Shown: positions 50,865 through 60,577, counted from the stretch's first letter. The stretch is 64,000 bases of DNA from an uncultured Eubacterium sp. (GCA_948579355.1 CAPAOV010000014.1:3981-67980); one strand, 5' to 3'. Notes: generated by a model from the sequence alone, not told the origin. Made by a program: numbers and translations.

Positions 50865-52178
50865 ATGAGTTACACAGTTGAGAATTTAGAAAAAAGTATG
50901 GCAAAATTGACAATTACGGTAAGCGCTGAGGACTTTGAGACAGCTATGGTGAAATCATTCAATAAGAATAAAAACAGTATCAGCATTCAGGGTTTCCGCA
51001 AAGGGAAAGCTCCGCGCAAAATGGTTGAGAAGTTATATGGGCCGGAAGTGTTCTATGAAGACGCTGCAAATTTTGCCATTCCGGATGCCTATGAAGAGGC
51101 AGCCAAAGACAGCGGGCTTGAGATTGTGTCCCGTCCGGAGATTGACGTGGTAGACATTGGCAAGGGCAAAGAGTTTGTGTTCTCCGCTACTGTGGCGTTA
51201 AAGCCGGAAGTGACGCTCGGTGAGTACAAGGGGCTTGAAGTTGAGAAGAAAGTTGTAAAAATTATGGCAGCGGATGTCAACGCAGAACTGGAAAAAGTTC
51301 GTGAGCAGAACAGCCGTATGGTAACAGTAGACAATCGCGGAATTAAAAAGGATGATACAGCCGTTATTGATTTTGAAGGTTTTGTAGACGGAGAAGCTTT
51401 TGCAGGAGGAAAGGGAGAAGATTATCCGTTAGTAATCGGCAGCCATTCGTTTATTGATGATTTTGAAGACCAGTTGATTGGTAAGAAAACCGGCGATGAG
51501 GTAGAAGTCAATGTAAGTTTTCCGGAGGAATATCACGAGGCTTCCCTGAAAGGAAAACCGGCGCTGTTTAAGGTTACTATAAAGGAAATTAAAAATAAAG
51601 AACTTCCGAAGCTCGATGATGAATTTGCGAGTGAAGTATCTGAATTTGAGACACTGAAAGACTACAAAGCAAGTGTGAAGAAGTCGCTCACCGAAAAGAG
51701 AAAAGAAGAAGTTAAGAGAGAGAAAGAAAACGAAGTAATCGAAAAAGCCATCGAAAATATTTCAGTAGAAATACCAGAAGCGATGATTGATGAACAGGTA
51801 CAGCAGATGGTACAGGAATTTGCTTCCCGCATTTCCGGTCAGGGCATTTCCTTTGAACAGTATATGCAGATGACAGGAATGACGCCGAATGCCCTTATGG
51901 GTCAGATGAAGCCGGAAGCCGAGAAACGCATTAAAACGAGATTGACGTTGGAGGCCATTGTCAAGGCAGAGGGAATTAAAGCATCGGATAAAGAAATTGA
52001 GGCGGAGATGGAAAAGATGGCCGCTATGTATCAGATGGAAGTTGACAAAGTCAAAGAGATGATGGGTGAGACGGAGAGAGAACAGATTGCGATGGACGTG
52101 GCGGTTCAGAAAGCAGTAGACTTGATAGTTAAAAATGCAGTAGAGGTTGAAAAGAGCGAAGAAGAGAAAGAAGAGTAA
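50865..52178 (+). CDS. tig: Trigger factor
   Basis: Ribosome-bound chaperone and prolyl isomerase. The 437-residue protein has the N-terminal ribosome-binding domain with ISIQGFRKGKAPRKMVEKLYGPEVFYEDA (signature G-FRKGKAP), the FKBP-type PPIase domain (DTAVIDFEGFVDGEAFAGGKGEDYPLVIGSHSFIDDFEDQLIG) and the C-terminal substrate-binding arms (IPEAMIDEQVQQMVQEF; VQKAVDLIVKNAVEVEK). GGAGG precedes the ATG. First gene of the tig-clpP-clpX-lon run; the clpP ATG follows 34 bases later. Confidence 0.98.
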   Translation: MSYTVENLEKSMAKLTITVSAEDFETAMVKSFNKNKNSISIQGFRKGKAPRKMVEKLYGPEVFYEDAANFAIPDAYEEAAKDSGLEIVSRPEIDVVDIGKGKEFVFSATVALKPEVTLGEYKGLEVEKKVVKIMAADVNAELEKVREQNSRMVTVDNRGIKKDDTAVIDFEGFVDGEAFAGGKGEDYPLVIGSHSFIDDFEDQLIGKKTGDEVEVNVSFPEEYHEASLKGKPALFKVTIKEIKNKELPKLDDEFASEVSEFETLKDYKASVKKSLTEKRKEEVKREKENEVIEKAIENISVEIPEAMIDEQVQQMVQEFASRISGQGISFEQYMQMTGMTPNALMGQMKPEAEKRIKTRLTLEAIVKAEGIKASDKEIEAEMEKMAAMYQMEVDKVKEMMGETEREQIAMDVAVQKAVDLIVKNAVEVEKSEEEKEE

Positions 52179-52212
52179 TAAATTATAAAAATGGATTGGA
52201 GGTATCGAGGTT

Positions 52213-52818
52213 ATGGCACTAGTACCTTATGTCATTGAGCAGACGAGCCGCGGCGGCGAGCGTTCCTATGATATTTATTCCCGCCTGCTCAAGGAGCGGA
52301 TTATATTTTTAGCGGACGAAGTTAATGACCAGACGGCAAGTCTTGTAGTGGCTCAGCTTTTGTTTTTAGAATCAGAGGACCCCAATAAGGATATTCAGTT
52401 ATATATTAATAGTCCGGGCGGTTCTGTTACGGCAGGTATGGCAATCTATGATACGATGAATTATGTCAAATGCGATGTGTCGACGATTTGTATCGGTCTG
52501 GCAGCCAGCATGGGAGCATTTTTGCTCTCCAGCGGGGCAAAAGGAAAGCGTTTTGCCTTGCCGAATGCCGAGGTTATGATACATCAGCCATCGGGCGGCG
52601 CCAAAGGACAGGCAACGGAAATTCAGATTGTTGCCGAGAATATACTGAAGACAAAGAAAAAGTTGAATGAGATTTTAGCAGCAAACACGGGTCAGACCGT
52701 AGAGAAAGTAACAGAGGACACGGAGCGCGATAATTTTATGAGCGCGGAAGAGGCCAAAGAGTACGGTTTGATTGATGAAATTGTTGTCAATCGAAGTGAA
52801 ACGGAAGAGAAACAATAG
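52213..52818 (+). CDS. clpP: ATP-dependent Clp protease proteolytic subunit
   Basis: Forms the tetradecameric serine protease that works with ClpX and other ATPases. The 201-residue protein has catalytic S99 in GLAASMGAFLL, H124 in VMIHQPSGGAKGQ and D173 in EDTERDNFMSA. The N-terminus VPYVIEQTSRGGERSYDIYSRLLKERIIFL is typical. It is part of the tig-clpP-clpX-lon run; the GGTATCGAGG upstream of ATG 52213 serves as ribosome site. Confidence 0.98.
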   Translation: MALVPYVIEQTSRGGERSYDIYSRLLKERIIFLADEVNDQTASLVVAQLLFLESEDPNKDIQLYINSPGGSVTAGMAIYDTMNYVKCDVSTICIGLAASMGAFLLSSGAKGKRFALPNAEVMIHQPSGGAKGQATEIQIVAENILKTKKKLNEILAANTGQTVEKVTEDTERDNFMSAEEAKEYGLIDEIVVNRSETEEKQ

Positions 52819-52824
52819 ACTAAT

Positions 52825-52857
52825 AAAATGGTGCCGCAGTGCTGGCGCCATTTTGCA
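52825..52857 (+). terminator. Weak terminator or attenuator between clpP and clpX
   Basis: AAAATGGTGCC (52825-52835) pairs with GGCGCCATTTT (52844-52854) with one G-T pair. The short T run makes it a leaky stop or processing site; clpX has no strong promoter of its own that I can see. Confidence 0.55.
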
Positions 52858-52931
52858 GTATGATGGAAAAGAATAAGAATGCTTATTAAGTAAATGTGAA
52901 CAGTGTTTACATTGCAGAAACGAGGTTAATT

Positions 52932-54248
52932 ATGGCTGGAAAAATGAATGACAATATACCGATACTTCATTGCTCCTTTTGCGGTAAAACGGAAAAGCAG
53001 GTGCAAAAGCTGATTGCCGGCCCCAGCGGCGTTTATATTTGCGATGAATGTGTTGATATTTGCGACGAGATTTTAGCAGAGGAATTTGAGGAAAAATATG
53101 AGGCCGAAGCAGAGGAAAATGAAATTAATCTTCTGAAACCGAAAGAAATTAAAGAATTTCTGGATGAATATGTAGTGGGGCAGGAAGAGGCCAAGAGGGC
53201 GTTGTCGGTAGCGGTTTACAACCATTATAAACGAATTTTGGCAGGAAAAGATATGGATGTCGAATTACAGAAAAGTAACATCCTCATGGTTGGGCCAACC
53301 GGTTCCGGAAAAACATATCTGGCACAAACATTGGCTAAAATATTGAATGTACCGTTTGCTATCGCAGACGCTACAACATTGACAGAGGCCGGATATGTCG
53401 GGGAAGATGTGGAAAACATTTTGCTCAAGATTATTCAGGCGGCGGATTATGATATCAAACGCGCAGAGTATGGAATCGTCTACTTGGACGAGATAGATAA
53501 AATTACAAAAAAGGCAGAAAATGTATCGATTACAAGGGATGTGTCCGGCGAGGGCGTACAGCAGGCGTTGTTAAAAATTCTCGAGGGAACGGAAGCAAGC
53601 GTGCCTCCGCAGGGAGGAAGAAAGCACCCGCAGCAGGAATTTTTTCATATTGATACAAGTAATATTCTCTTTATCTGCGGCGGTGCGTTTGATGGTCTGG
53701 ATAAGATTATCAGTTCCCGCATTGACAAGAAGTCCATTGGTTTTAACGCAGATATCGTTGATTCGACGGAGCAGAATATAGGGGAGCTGTTTAAACAGGC
53801 GCTGCCACAGGATTTTGTGAAATTCGGCCTGATACCAGAATTTATCGGCCGTGTGCCAGTCACGGTTGCGCTTGATTTGTTGGACGAGGAGGCGCTGAAA
53901 GAAATACTCACAAGGCCGAAGAATGCGATTACCAAACAGTATCAGAAACTTTTGTCGCTGGATGGCGTCAAACTTACTTTTGATGAAGATGCGATTACGG
54001 AAGTGGCGCGTTTATCCAATGAAAGAAAAACAGGTGCGCGCGGGCTTCGGGCAATTTTGGAAACCAGTATGATGGATTACATGTTTGAGCTTCCATCGCG
54101 GGAGGAAGTTTCCGAGTGCATTATTACGAAAGAAGTAATACAGGGCTCCGGCGCTCCGAAATATCTTGCTGCCGGCGGGGACGAAGTACCTATGTTGCAA
54201 TTAGAAGATTCGGCTGTGGCGCGGGCAAAGAGCGAAGAGAGCGCTTAA
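52932..54248 (+). CDS. clpX: ATP-dependent Clp protease ATP-binding subunit ClpX
   Basis: Unfoldase of ClpXP. ATG 52932 is chosen (438 residues) because GAGG lies six bases upstream; the open frame begins 12 codons earlier. It has the N-terminal zinc finger with C14, C17, C37 and C40, then the AAA+ core: Walker A MVGPTGSGKT, Walker B IVYLDEIDKI, and the pore and substrate loops (GYVGEDVENILLK; RKHPQQEFFHIDTSNILFICGGAF). The C-terminal part has IGRVPVTVALDLL and ERKTGARGLRAILE. Next gene lon follows 27 bases later. Confidence 0.98.
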   Translation: MAGKMNDNIPILHCSFCGKTEKQVQKLIAGPSGVYICDECVDICDEILAEEFEEKYEAEAEENEINLLKPKEIKEFLDEYVVGQEEAKRALSVAVYNHYKRILAGKDMDVELQKSNILMVGPTGSGKTYLAQTLAKILNVPFAIADATTLTEAGYVGEDVENILLKIIQAADYDIKRAEYGIVYLDEIDKITKKAENVSITRDVSGEGVQQALLKILEGTEASVPPQGGRKHPQQEFFHIDTSNILFICGGAFDGLDKIISSRIDKKSIGFNADIVDSTEQNIGELFKQALPQDFVKFGLIPEFIGRVPVTVALDLLDEEALKEILTRPKNAITKQYQKLLSLDGVKLTFDEDAITEVARLSNERKTGARGLRAILETSMMDYMFELPSREEVSECIITKEVIQGSGAPKYLAAGGDEVPMLQLEDSAVARAKSEESA

Positions 54249-54275
54249 AACAGAGAATAGATAGGATTGAGAGAC

Positions 54276-56591
54276 ATGAAGGAACAGCAAATGAAAACCA
54301 TGCCAATTCTGGCATTGCGGGGAATGACGCTATTGCCGGGGATGCTTGTGCATTTAGACATCAGCAGGGGCATAACGAAAAAGGCAATTGAAGAGGCCAT
54401 GGAGGGGGATAGAATGGTTTTTATCACGCTTCAGCGGGATGAAACAATTGAATCGCCATCCTATTATGACCTCAATGAAATTGGTGTGATTGCTAAAATC
54501 CGGCAGGAACTGCGGACGAAAGGCAGTAGTATTCGGGTTATGCTCGCAACAAAACAACGTGGGAATCTGTTAAGCTTGAATCAAACGAAACCATTTCTAA
54601 TGGGGGATATAATGCCCTCGGAATGGGAAGAGGAGATGGGCTGCATTGGAGAGAATGAACAGGCTGCAATGTGTCGTGATTTGTGGGATATTTATGGCAT
54701 CTATCTGAACGAATATCCGCGTGCGGGGCGCAGCGCAATTGAGCAGATACGAAAGACAGAAGATGTGAGTGCTTTGACAGATATGATTGCCATGCACATT
54801 AACATGGATTACCTGAAACGTCAGGAGATTTTAGAGTGCGTGGATTTGCAGCAACGCTATGAGATGGTATCCCATTATTTGCTCGACGAGATAGATATCG
54901 CCCGCATTCGTGAGTCCTATCGTAACAAAGTAAAGGAAGAAGTAGATAAGAATCAAAAAGAATATTTTTTGCGTGAGCAGATGAAAGTAATCCGTCAGGA
55001 GCTTGGAAGTGAATCGCCTGACAAGTGGATTGATAAATATCGCCAACAGTTAGGAGAATTGATTTGCAGTGAAGAAGTAAGCCAGCGAATCGAAGAGGAA
55101 ATCAACCGTTTAGAGAGCATATCTACTAATTCCAGCGAGCATATTGTCGCGCGCAATTATATAGAAACCCTGTTGGCTTTGCCGTGGGATAAGTCTTCCG
55201 AAGATAACAACGATATTTTACGGGCGGAAGATATTTTGGAAGAAGACCATTATGGGCTTCAAAAGGTGAAAGAAAGAATATTAGAGTTTTTAGCTGTACG
55301 CAGTCTGACAGAACGGGCGGAAAGTCCGATTCTTTGTCTGGTAGGGGCGCCGGGAACAGGAAAGACGTCTATTGCCAAGTCAGTGGCAAGAGCGTTGGAT
55401 AAAGAATATATCCGCATATGTCTGGGAGGCGTTCGCGACGAGGCGGAAATACGCGGACACCGCCGCACCTATGTGGGGTCCTTGCCGGGACGTTTTATTG
55501 ATGGACTGAAAAAGGCGAAAGTTAAAAATCCGCTTATGCTTCTGGATGAGATTGATAAAGTAGGGAGCGACCATCGGGGAGATACGGCATCGGCGCTGCT
55601 GGAAGTGTTGGATTCGGAGCAGAATGCGAACTTTGTCGACCATTATGTGGAACTTCCGGTGGATTTGTCGGATGTGCTGTTTTTTTGTACCGCCAATACA
55701 ACCGAAACTATTCCGCGTCCACTGCTTGACCGTATGGAGGTGATTCATATTTCCGGTTATACGGAAAATGAGCGTTTCCATATTGGCAAGGATTATCTGA
55801 TTCCTAAACAACTGCATAAACACGGACTGTTGAAAAAGCAGTTAAATATTGGCGACGCCGGACTTCGGGCTATCATTACCCATTATACAAAGGAGGCTGG
55901 CGTTCGCGGGCTGGAGCGCCAGATTGGAGCAGTCTGCCGTAAGGCGGCGAGAAGAATCCTTTCCGGCGAGGAGGGAACGATTCGTGTCAATTCCCGCAAT
56001 ATCGAGGATTTCCTTGGCAAGAAGAAGTACCGCGTCGACGAGGCGAATAAAAAAGATGATATTGGGATTGTGCGCGGACTGGCATGGACACAGGTCGGCG
56101 GAGATACACTGGAAGTTGAAGTCAATACGATGCCGGGAAAAGGCAAGCTGCAGTTGACAGGACAATTGGGCGATGTGATGAAAGAATCGGCACAGATTGC
56201 CCTGAGTTTAGTACGCTCTCTCCTGCCAAAAGAGGAAGAGTTCATAAAGGGGCATGATTTTCATCTTCATGTACCGGCCGGTGCAGTTCCGAAAGACGGG
56301 CCATCCGCCGGTGTGACAATGACGACGGCATTGTATTCGGTAATTAGTGAGCGCAAAGTGGACGCCAAAGTAGCGATGACAGGCGAGATTACACTGCGCG
56401 GCCGTGTTCTGGCAATCGGAGGATTGAAAGAAAAATTACTGGCGGCACGGATTGCGGGGATGAAAAAAGTAATCGTCCCGAAAGAGAACAGGCCGGATGT
56501 GGAAGAGTTAGAGGAAGAGATAACAGAGGGAATAACCATTTTCTACGCAGACAGGATAGCGGATGTTCTGAAAGTGGCATTGGTGGATTGA
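54276..56591 (+). CDS. lon: ATP-dependent Lon protease
   Basis: Homo-hexameric AAA+ serine protease for damaged and regulatory proteins. ATG 54276 is preferred over TTG 54267 because AGGA is nine bases upstream. Domains: LON N-terminal substrate domain (PILALRGMTLLPGMLVHLDISRG), coiled region (KEEVDKNQKEYFLREQMKVIRQELG), AAA+ with GAPGTGKTS and RGDTASALLEVLDSEQNANFVDHY, and the S16 peptidase domain with GDVMKESAQIALSLVRS, catalytic Ser in KDGPSAGVTM and Lys in GGLKEKLLAA. It begins 27 bases after clpX; ysxC follows 19 bases later. Confidence 0.98.
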   Translation: MKEQQMKTMPILALRGMTLLPGMLVHLDISRGITKKAIEEAMEGDRMVFITLQRDETIESPSYYDLNEIGVIAKIRQELRTKGSSIRVMLATKQRGNLLSLNQTKPFLMGDIMPSEWEEEMGCIGENEQAAMCRDLWDIYGIYLNEYPRAGRSAIEQIRKTEDVSALTDMIAMHINMDYLKRQEILECVDLQQRYEMVSHYLLDEIDIARIRESYRNKVKEEVDKNQKEYFLREQMKVIRQELGSESPDKWIDKYRQQLGELICSEEVSQRIEEEINRLESISTNSSEHIVARNYIETLLALPWDKSSEDNNDILRAEDILEEDHYGLQKVKERILEFLAVRSLTERAESPILCLVGAPGTGKTSIAKSVARALDKEYIRICLGGVRDEAEIRGHRRTYVGSLPGRFIDGLKKAKVKNPLMLLDEIDKVGSDHRGDTASALLEVLDSEQNANFVDHYVELPVDLSDVLFFCTANTTETIPRPLLDRMEVIHISGYTENERFHIGKDYLIPKQLHKHGLLKKQLNIGDAGLRAIITHYTKEAGVRGLERQIGAVCRKAARRILSGEEGTIRVNSRNIEDFLGKKKYRVDEANKKDDIGIVRGLAWTQVGGDTLEVEVNTMPGKGKLQLTGQLGDVMKESAQIALSLVRSLLPKEEEFIKGHDFHLHVPAGAVPKDGPSAGVTMTTALYSVISERKVDAKVAMTGEITLRGRVLAIGGLKEKLLAARIAGMKKVIVPKENRPDVEELEEEITEGITIFYADRIADVLKVALVD

Positions 56592-56610
56592 AAAAAGGAA
56601 GTGATATTCC

Positions 56611-57207
56611 ATGGTGATAAAATCACTGGAGCTGGAAACGGTATGCGGAATTACGAGTACACTGCCGCAGCATACACAGATTGAGATGGCTTTTTGGGGG
56701 CGTTCCAATGTGGGGAAATCTTCCCTTCTGAATACGTTGTGGAATCGTAAATCCATGGCGCGAATCTCATCGCAGCCGGGCAAGACGCAGACGATTAATT
56801 ATTATCATATCAATGACGTCTGCTATATGGTGGACTTGCCGGGGTATGGCTATGCCAAAATATCGAGAGAGACCGCAGCTAAATGGCTGAAAATGATTGA
56901 GCGGTATATAGAAACTTCTCAGGCGCTTCGCGTTGTCTTTCTGCTCATTGACATCCGTCATATGCCGACGAAGAAAGATGTGGAAACGTACCGCATGCTA
57001 TTTGAAAAAGGGTTTAATCCCCTTATTATTGCAACTAAGGCGGATAAGATAAGCAGGCACGCCAAAGAAAAGCAGATAGCTGCCATCCGCAGGGAATTGG
57101 GGCTGTCTCAGGAAACTCCCGTTATTCCTTTTTCGGCTGTCACCAAAGAGGGAAAAGACGAAATTTGGGAATATATTGACTACTTTATTGAGGAGATATC
57201 AGTGTAA
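56611..57207 (+). CDS. ysxC: Ribosome-assembly GTPase YsxC/YihA (EngB)
   Basis: TrmE-Era-EngA-like GTPase needed for 50S maturation. The 198-residue protein has G1 GRSNVGKS (30-37), switch I G2 at QPGKTQTINYY, G3 DLPGYGYA, G4 TKADK, and G5 SAVTKEG. The ATG at 56611 follows a GGAAGTGATATTCC site. It directly follows lon, the usual order in Firmicutes. Confidence 0.97.
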   Translation: MVIKSLELETVCGITSTLPQHTQIEMAFWGRSNVGKSSLLNTLWNRKSMARISSQPGKTQTINYYHINDVCYMVDLPGYGYAKISRETAAKWLKMIERYIETSQALRVVFLLIDIRHMPTKKDVETYRMLFEKGFNPLIIATKADKISRHAKEKQIAAIRRELGLSQETPVIPFSAVTKEGKDEIWEYIDYFIEEISV

Positions 57208-57260
57208 AAATTATGCGAAGTGAGGATTAGGTTAAAAAATCACTCGAAATGGAGATTAGT

Positions 57261-57890
57261 ATGACGAAGAAACAACGAGCAGAAGAGATTATACGTTTAT
57301 TGGAACAGGAGTATCCGCTGGCGGACTGTACGCTCGACTACGATGAGGCGTGGAAGTTATTGGTCAGCGTCCGTCTGGCGGCGCAGTGTACGGATGCCCG
57401 CGTAAATGTTGTTGTGCGGGAATTGTATGCGCGCTATCCGAGTCCGCAGGCGTTGGCGGACGCGACGCCGGAGGCGATTGAAGAGATTGTCAAGCCTTGC
57501 GGATTGGGGCGCAGTAAGGCCAGAGATATACATAAATGTATGACTGTGCTTGTGCAGGAATACGATGGAAAGGTGCCGGATGATTTTGATGCATTGTTGA
57601 AACTGCCCGGCGTAGGGCGGAAGAGCGCCAATTTGATTATGGGTGACGTTTTTGGCAAACCGGCGATTGTGACGGATACGCATTGCATTCGTCTGGTAAA
57701 CCGCATGGGGCTGGTAGATAATATTCGGGAGCCGAAAAAAGTGGAGATGGCGCTCTGGAAAATCATACCTGCGGAAAAAGGAAGTGATTTCTGCCATCGT
57801 CTCGTCCATCACGGGCGCGAGGTGTGTACTGCCAGAAAGGCGAACTGTGAAAATTGTTGTTTGCGGGATATATGTAAGAAAAATACATAG
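57261..57890 (+). CDS. nth: Endonuclease III
   Basis: Base-excision repair glycosylase/AP lyase for oxidised pyrimidines. ATG 57261 has GGAG eight bases upstream; the frame opens at 57249. The 209-residue HhH-GPD protein has the hairpin LPGVGRKSAN with catalytic K121, D139 in VTDTHCIRL, and the [4Fe-4S] cluster C189-x6-C196-x2-C199-x5-C205. Two residues differ little from the E. coli enzyme (K120, D138). It is the last gene of the run and is followed by a terminator. Confidence 0.97.
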   Translation: MTKKQRAEEIIRLLEQEYPLADCTLDYDEAWKLLVSVRLAAQCTDARVNVVVRELYARYPSPQALADATPEAIEEIVKPCGLGRSKARDIHKCMTVLVQEYDGKVPDDFDALLKLPGVGRKSANLIMGDVFGKPAIVTDTHCIRLVNRMGLVDNIREPKKVEMALWKIIPAEKGSDFCHRLVHHGREVCTARKANCENCCLRDICKKNT

Positions 57891-57899
57891 AAAGTAAAG

Positions 57900-57940
57900 A
57901 AGAAACTATAAACGTTCCATCGGTTTATAGTTTCTTTTGT
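57900..57940. terminator. Terminator after nth, bidirectional
   Basis: AAGAAACTATAAAC (57900-57913) pairs perfectly with GTTTATAGTTTCTT (57923-57936), followed by TTGTC. The opposite gene ends at 57995, so it may stop both. Confidence 0.85.
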
Positions 57941-57994
57941 CTGTGAGCAAAAAATGAGTGTCTTTCAGGGCATTTTTGTTTTCCGGCCAATGTA

Positions 57995-58417
57995 TTATTC
58001 AGCAGCCGTTTTATGCCCCACCAGTACCTTTTCGTAGAGTAATCCGACGATAAACCAGAGCGGCGCATAGTCGAACCGTATGATTCCTTTGTAATTGGCT
58101 TTGGCGTCGCTGTAATCCCAAGGGCAGCACTCTTTCTTTTTGAGCAGGGTTCCGGTGCCTAATTCCGTGAGAAAGATGCAGGCGGTGTACACGGAGCCGC
58201 GCAGCATTATATTTTTACCCTCCATGGCATGGCAAAGCGGCGACATGACAGATGCCATACCATAGATAGGGAACATCCACATAGAGGTGGCGCACGTCAT
58301 TTTTTTATCCTTTGCCGAACAAAGCGAACCACATCCGGTCCAGAGGCACTCGAGTCCCCAACCCATGAGTCCGCATTTCATAAAGTCCTCAGCCTGTTTT
58401 TTAAATTTCCGTTTCAC
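57995..58417 (-). CDS. CmpB-like (putative ABC permease, DUF/PF06541) small membrane protein
   Basis: A 140-residue protein starting at GTG 58417 behind GGAG. It has about four membrane helices (FMKCGLMGWGLECLW, MWMFPIYGMASVM, VYTACIFLTELGTGTLL, LWFIVGLLYEKVLVG) and the family block CCPWDYSDAKANYKGIIRFDYAPLW, typical of the putative ABC-transporter type IV CmpB family. No ATPase partner lies next to it, so transport is not shown. A Cys-rich middle (CGSLCSAKDKKMTC) is present. It is divergent from the DUF1015 gene. Confidence 0.8.
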   Translation of the reverse strand: MKRKFKKQAEDFMKCGLMGWGLECLWTGCGSLCSAKDKKMTCATSMWMFPIYGMASVMSPLCHAMEGKNIMLRGSVYTACIFLTELGTGTLLKKKECCPWDYSDAKANYKGIIRFDYAPLWFIVGLLYEKVLVGHKTAAE

Positions 58418-58540
58418 TTCAAATCACTCCTTTGTTTATGTTTTAGGGAAATTTTCCGTCGTGGGTGAAAGCGCATTACGTCGGTAACGTACTCCGCATT
58501 TTACAGCCGGAGCTTTTTAACGTTAGTATGCCCGAAAATA

Positions 58541-58569
58541 TTGATAATAACCGATTTATCTGATATACT
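58541..58569 (+). promoter_or_regulatory. Promoter for the DUF1015 gene
   Basis: TTGATA (58541-58546), 17-base spacer, TATACT (58564-58569), about 48 bases before the start. Confidence 0.8.
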
Positions 58570-58617
58570 GTTAAAGAATTATGGACAACCTTATATTTGA
58601 TTGGAGGCAGAACAAGC

Positions 58618-59856
58618 ATGGCAACGATAAAACCATTTCAGTGTATACGGCCGGAGAAGAGCGTCGCTCATCGGGTGGCGGCGTTACCTTACGATGTTTA
58701 CAACCGACAGGAGGCAAAGGCAGAAGTACAGCGAGAGCCATTATCATTTTTAAAGATTGACAGGGCGGAAACGGGATTTGATGATTCGGTAGATACTTAT
58801 GCGCCGGAAGTATATGAGAGAGCAAAAGAATTATTGCAAAAGGATATTGAGGACGGAATATATGAAAAGGATGCGGATGATGCATACTATATTTACGAAT
58901 TAATCATGGGAGGTCGTTCCCAGACGGGTTTGGTTGCTTGTGCAGCAGTGGATGACTATGTGAATAACGTGATAAAAAAGCATGAAAATACAAGGGAAGA
59001 TAAGGAGATAGACCGTATTACGCATGTGGATACGTGCGGAGCACAGACCGGTCCTATTTTTTTGGCGTACCGCTCCCAGCAGACAATTAATGAGATTGTC
59101 GCCCGCATACAGGAGACGGAGCCGCTCTATGATTTTACCGCGATTGATGGGATTACGCATAAGGTCTGGAAAATAGCGGATAAATCCGATGTGGCAGAGA
59201 TAAAAAAATCATTTCAGGGGGTTGATTCCATTTATATTGCAGACGGACATCACCGCGCCGCTTCCGCGGTAAAGGTAGGTCTGAAAAGGCGGGAGGAAAA
59301 TCCGCATCATAACGGCAGTGAAGAGTACAATTATTTTCTTTCTGTTCTGTTCCCTCATGACCAGTTAATGATTATGGATTATAACCGTACGGTCAAAGAC
59401 TTAAATGGTTTGACGGAAGAGGATTTTCTGCAAAAAGTACAGGAGCATTTCCGGTTGGAGAGAGAGGACAAGCCGGTGAAGCCGGAGAGCAAGGGAACTT
59501 TTGGGATGTATGTAGGGAAACAATGGTACAGATTGACGGCTGCGCCTGCCTTATATGAGGGAAAAGATGCAGTTGGCAGTCTGGATGTTTCAGTACTTCA
59601 AGACTACCTGTTAGGCCCGATTTTAGGTATCGGAGACCCACGGACAGATGCGCGGATTGATTTTGTCGGCGGTATACGTGGATTATCTGAGTTGGAAAAA
59701 CGGGCGCAGGAAGACATGACGGTTTCATTTTCTATGTTTCCAACATCGATTACCGAGTTGTTTGACGTGGCAGACCAAAATCTTCTAATGCCTCCTAAAT
59801 CTACATGGTTTGAGCCAAAACTCAGAAGCGGCTTGTTTATACATGAAATCGGATAA
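58618..59856 (+). CDS. DUF1015-family protein
   Basis: The 412-residue protein begins at ATG 58618, GGAGG ten bases earlier. It carries the DUF1015 blocks TIKPFQCIRPEKSVAHRVAALPYDVYNRQEA, FLKIDRAE, YIYELIMGGRSQTGLVACAAVDDYV, KKHENTREDKEIDRITHVDTCGAQTGPIFLAYR and YIADGHHRAASAVKVG. Family members are conserved across Firmicutes and Bacteroidetes, with no established reaction; kinase-like or cofactor roles have been suggested but not shown. The last motif has HHRAA, which could bind metal. Followed by yesL-glgB-mscS. Confidence 0.93.
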   Translation: MATIKPFQCIRPEKSVAHRVAALPYDVYNRQEAKAEVQREPLSFLKIDRAETGFDDSVDTYAPEVYERAKELLQKDIEDGIYEKDADDAYYIYELIMGGRSQTGLVACAAVDDYVNNVIKKHENTREDKEIDRITHVDTCGAQTGPIFLAYRSQQTINEIVARIQETEPLYDFTAIDGITHKVWKIADKSDVAEIKKSFQGVDSIYIADGHHRAASAVKVGLKRREENPHHNGSEEYNYFLSVLFPHDQLMIMDYNRTVKDLNGLTEEDFLQKVQEHFRLEREDKPVKPESKGTFGMYVGKQWYRLTAAPALYEGKDAVGSLDVSVLQDYLLGPILGIGDPRTDARIDFVGGIRGLSELEKRAQEDMTVSFSMFPTSITELFDVADQNLLMPPKSTWFEPKLRSGLFIHEIG

Positions 59857-59869
59857 CGAATGGTTCTTG

Positions 59870-59884
59870 GGAGCGTGACGCTCC
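59870..59884 (+). promoter_or_regulatory. Small hairpin next to the DUF624 ribosome site
   Basis: GGAGCG-TGA-CGCTCC sits directly before the GGAATGGAGGATTC ribosome site of the next gene. The same layout occurs at padR (26714-26733). Confidence 0.5.
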
Positions 59885-59899
59885 GGAATGGAGGATTCT

Positions 59900-60577
59900 A
59901 TGGAGAAGTTTTTTAATTCGGATAACGGTGTAATGCGGGCGCTTAGCAAGTTGTTTGATATGGGTGTTCTTACGCTAATCTATCTGGTGTTTTGCATTCC
60001 TGTTGTTACGATTGGCGCGGCAACTACTTCTTTGTATTATGTGAGCGCTAAAGTTCTTCGGCACAACAGGAGTTATGTGTGGACAGAATTTTGGAGCAGT
60101 TTCAAAATGAATTTTGCACAGTCAACGGTTGTGTGGCTGCTGATTGCGGTAATCTCTTTGTTGTTAGTATTTAATATGCAGTTAGTAGGGGTAACGGACG
60201 CCGCTTCTGCGAAAGGGGGATATCTGGCAGGGGTATACTTTGCCATGCTTATTTTCATTTCCTGTATCAGTTGCTATGTATTTCCGTTTATTTCCCGCTT
60301 TAGCATGAAGCTTGGCCAGATTTTGCGGCTGAGCCTCTACTGTGCGTTCCGGCATTTTCTGCACACGCTTTCGTTGATTGCGATTGTTGTGGCGATGGCC
60401 GTATTGATTTATGTTGCCATGATTACAAATATCATTATCATTTTCCTTTTTGCTCCGGCATTGGCAAGTTTTGTGTATACGTTTCCGATGGAGCATATTA
60501 TGAAAAAATATATGCCGAAAGAGGAGCCAAAGTATACGGAAGAGGGAGAAGAAATTATTCCATGGTATAATGAATAA
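59900..60577 (+). CDS. DUF624 (YesL-like) membrane protein
   Basis: A 225-residue protein with five to six membrane segments (TLIYLVFCIPVVTIGAATTSLY, VVWLLIAVISLLLVFNM, LAGVYFAMLIFISCISCYVFPFIS, LIAIVVAMAVLIYVAMITNIIIIFLFAPALASF). The start ATG 59900 follows GGAGG; an in-frame ATG at 59888 lies within the ribosome site itself. The YesL/DUF624 family is often linked to sugar-transport operons in Firmicutes, but here the neighbours are glgB and mscS. Function unknown; the conserved FNSDNGVMRALSKLFDMG start matches the family. Confidence 0.9.
   Translation: MEKFFNSDNGVMRALSKLFDMGVLTLIYLVFCIPVVTIGAATTSLYYVSAKVLRHNRSYVWTEFWSSFKMNFAQSTVVWLLIAVISLLLVFNMQLVGVTDAASAKGGYLAGVYFAMLIFISCISCYVFPFISRFSMKLGQILRLSLYCAFRHFLHTLSLIAIVVAMAVLIYVAMITNIIIIFLFAPALASFVYTFPMEHIMKKYMPKEEPKYTEEGEEIIPWYNE

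Noticed and set aside
55849..56157. Overlapping + strand frame of 102 residues inside lon
   Set aside because: Different frame of lon; no ribosome site.
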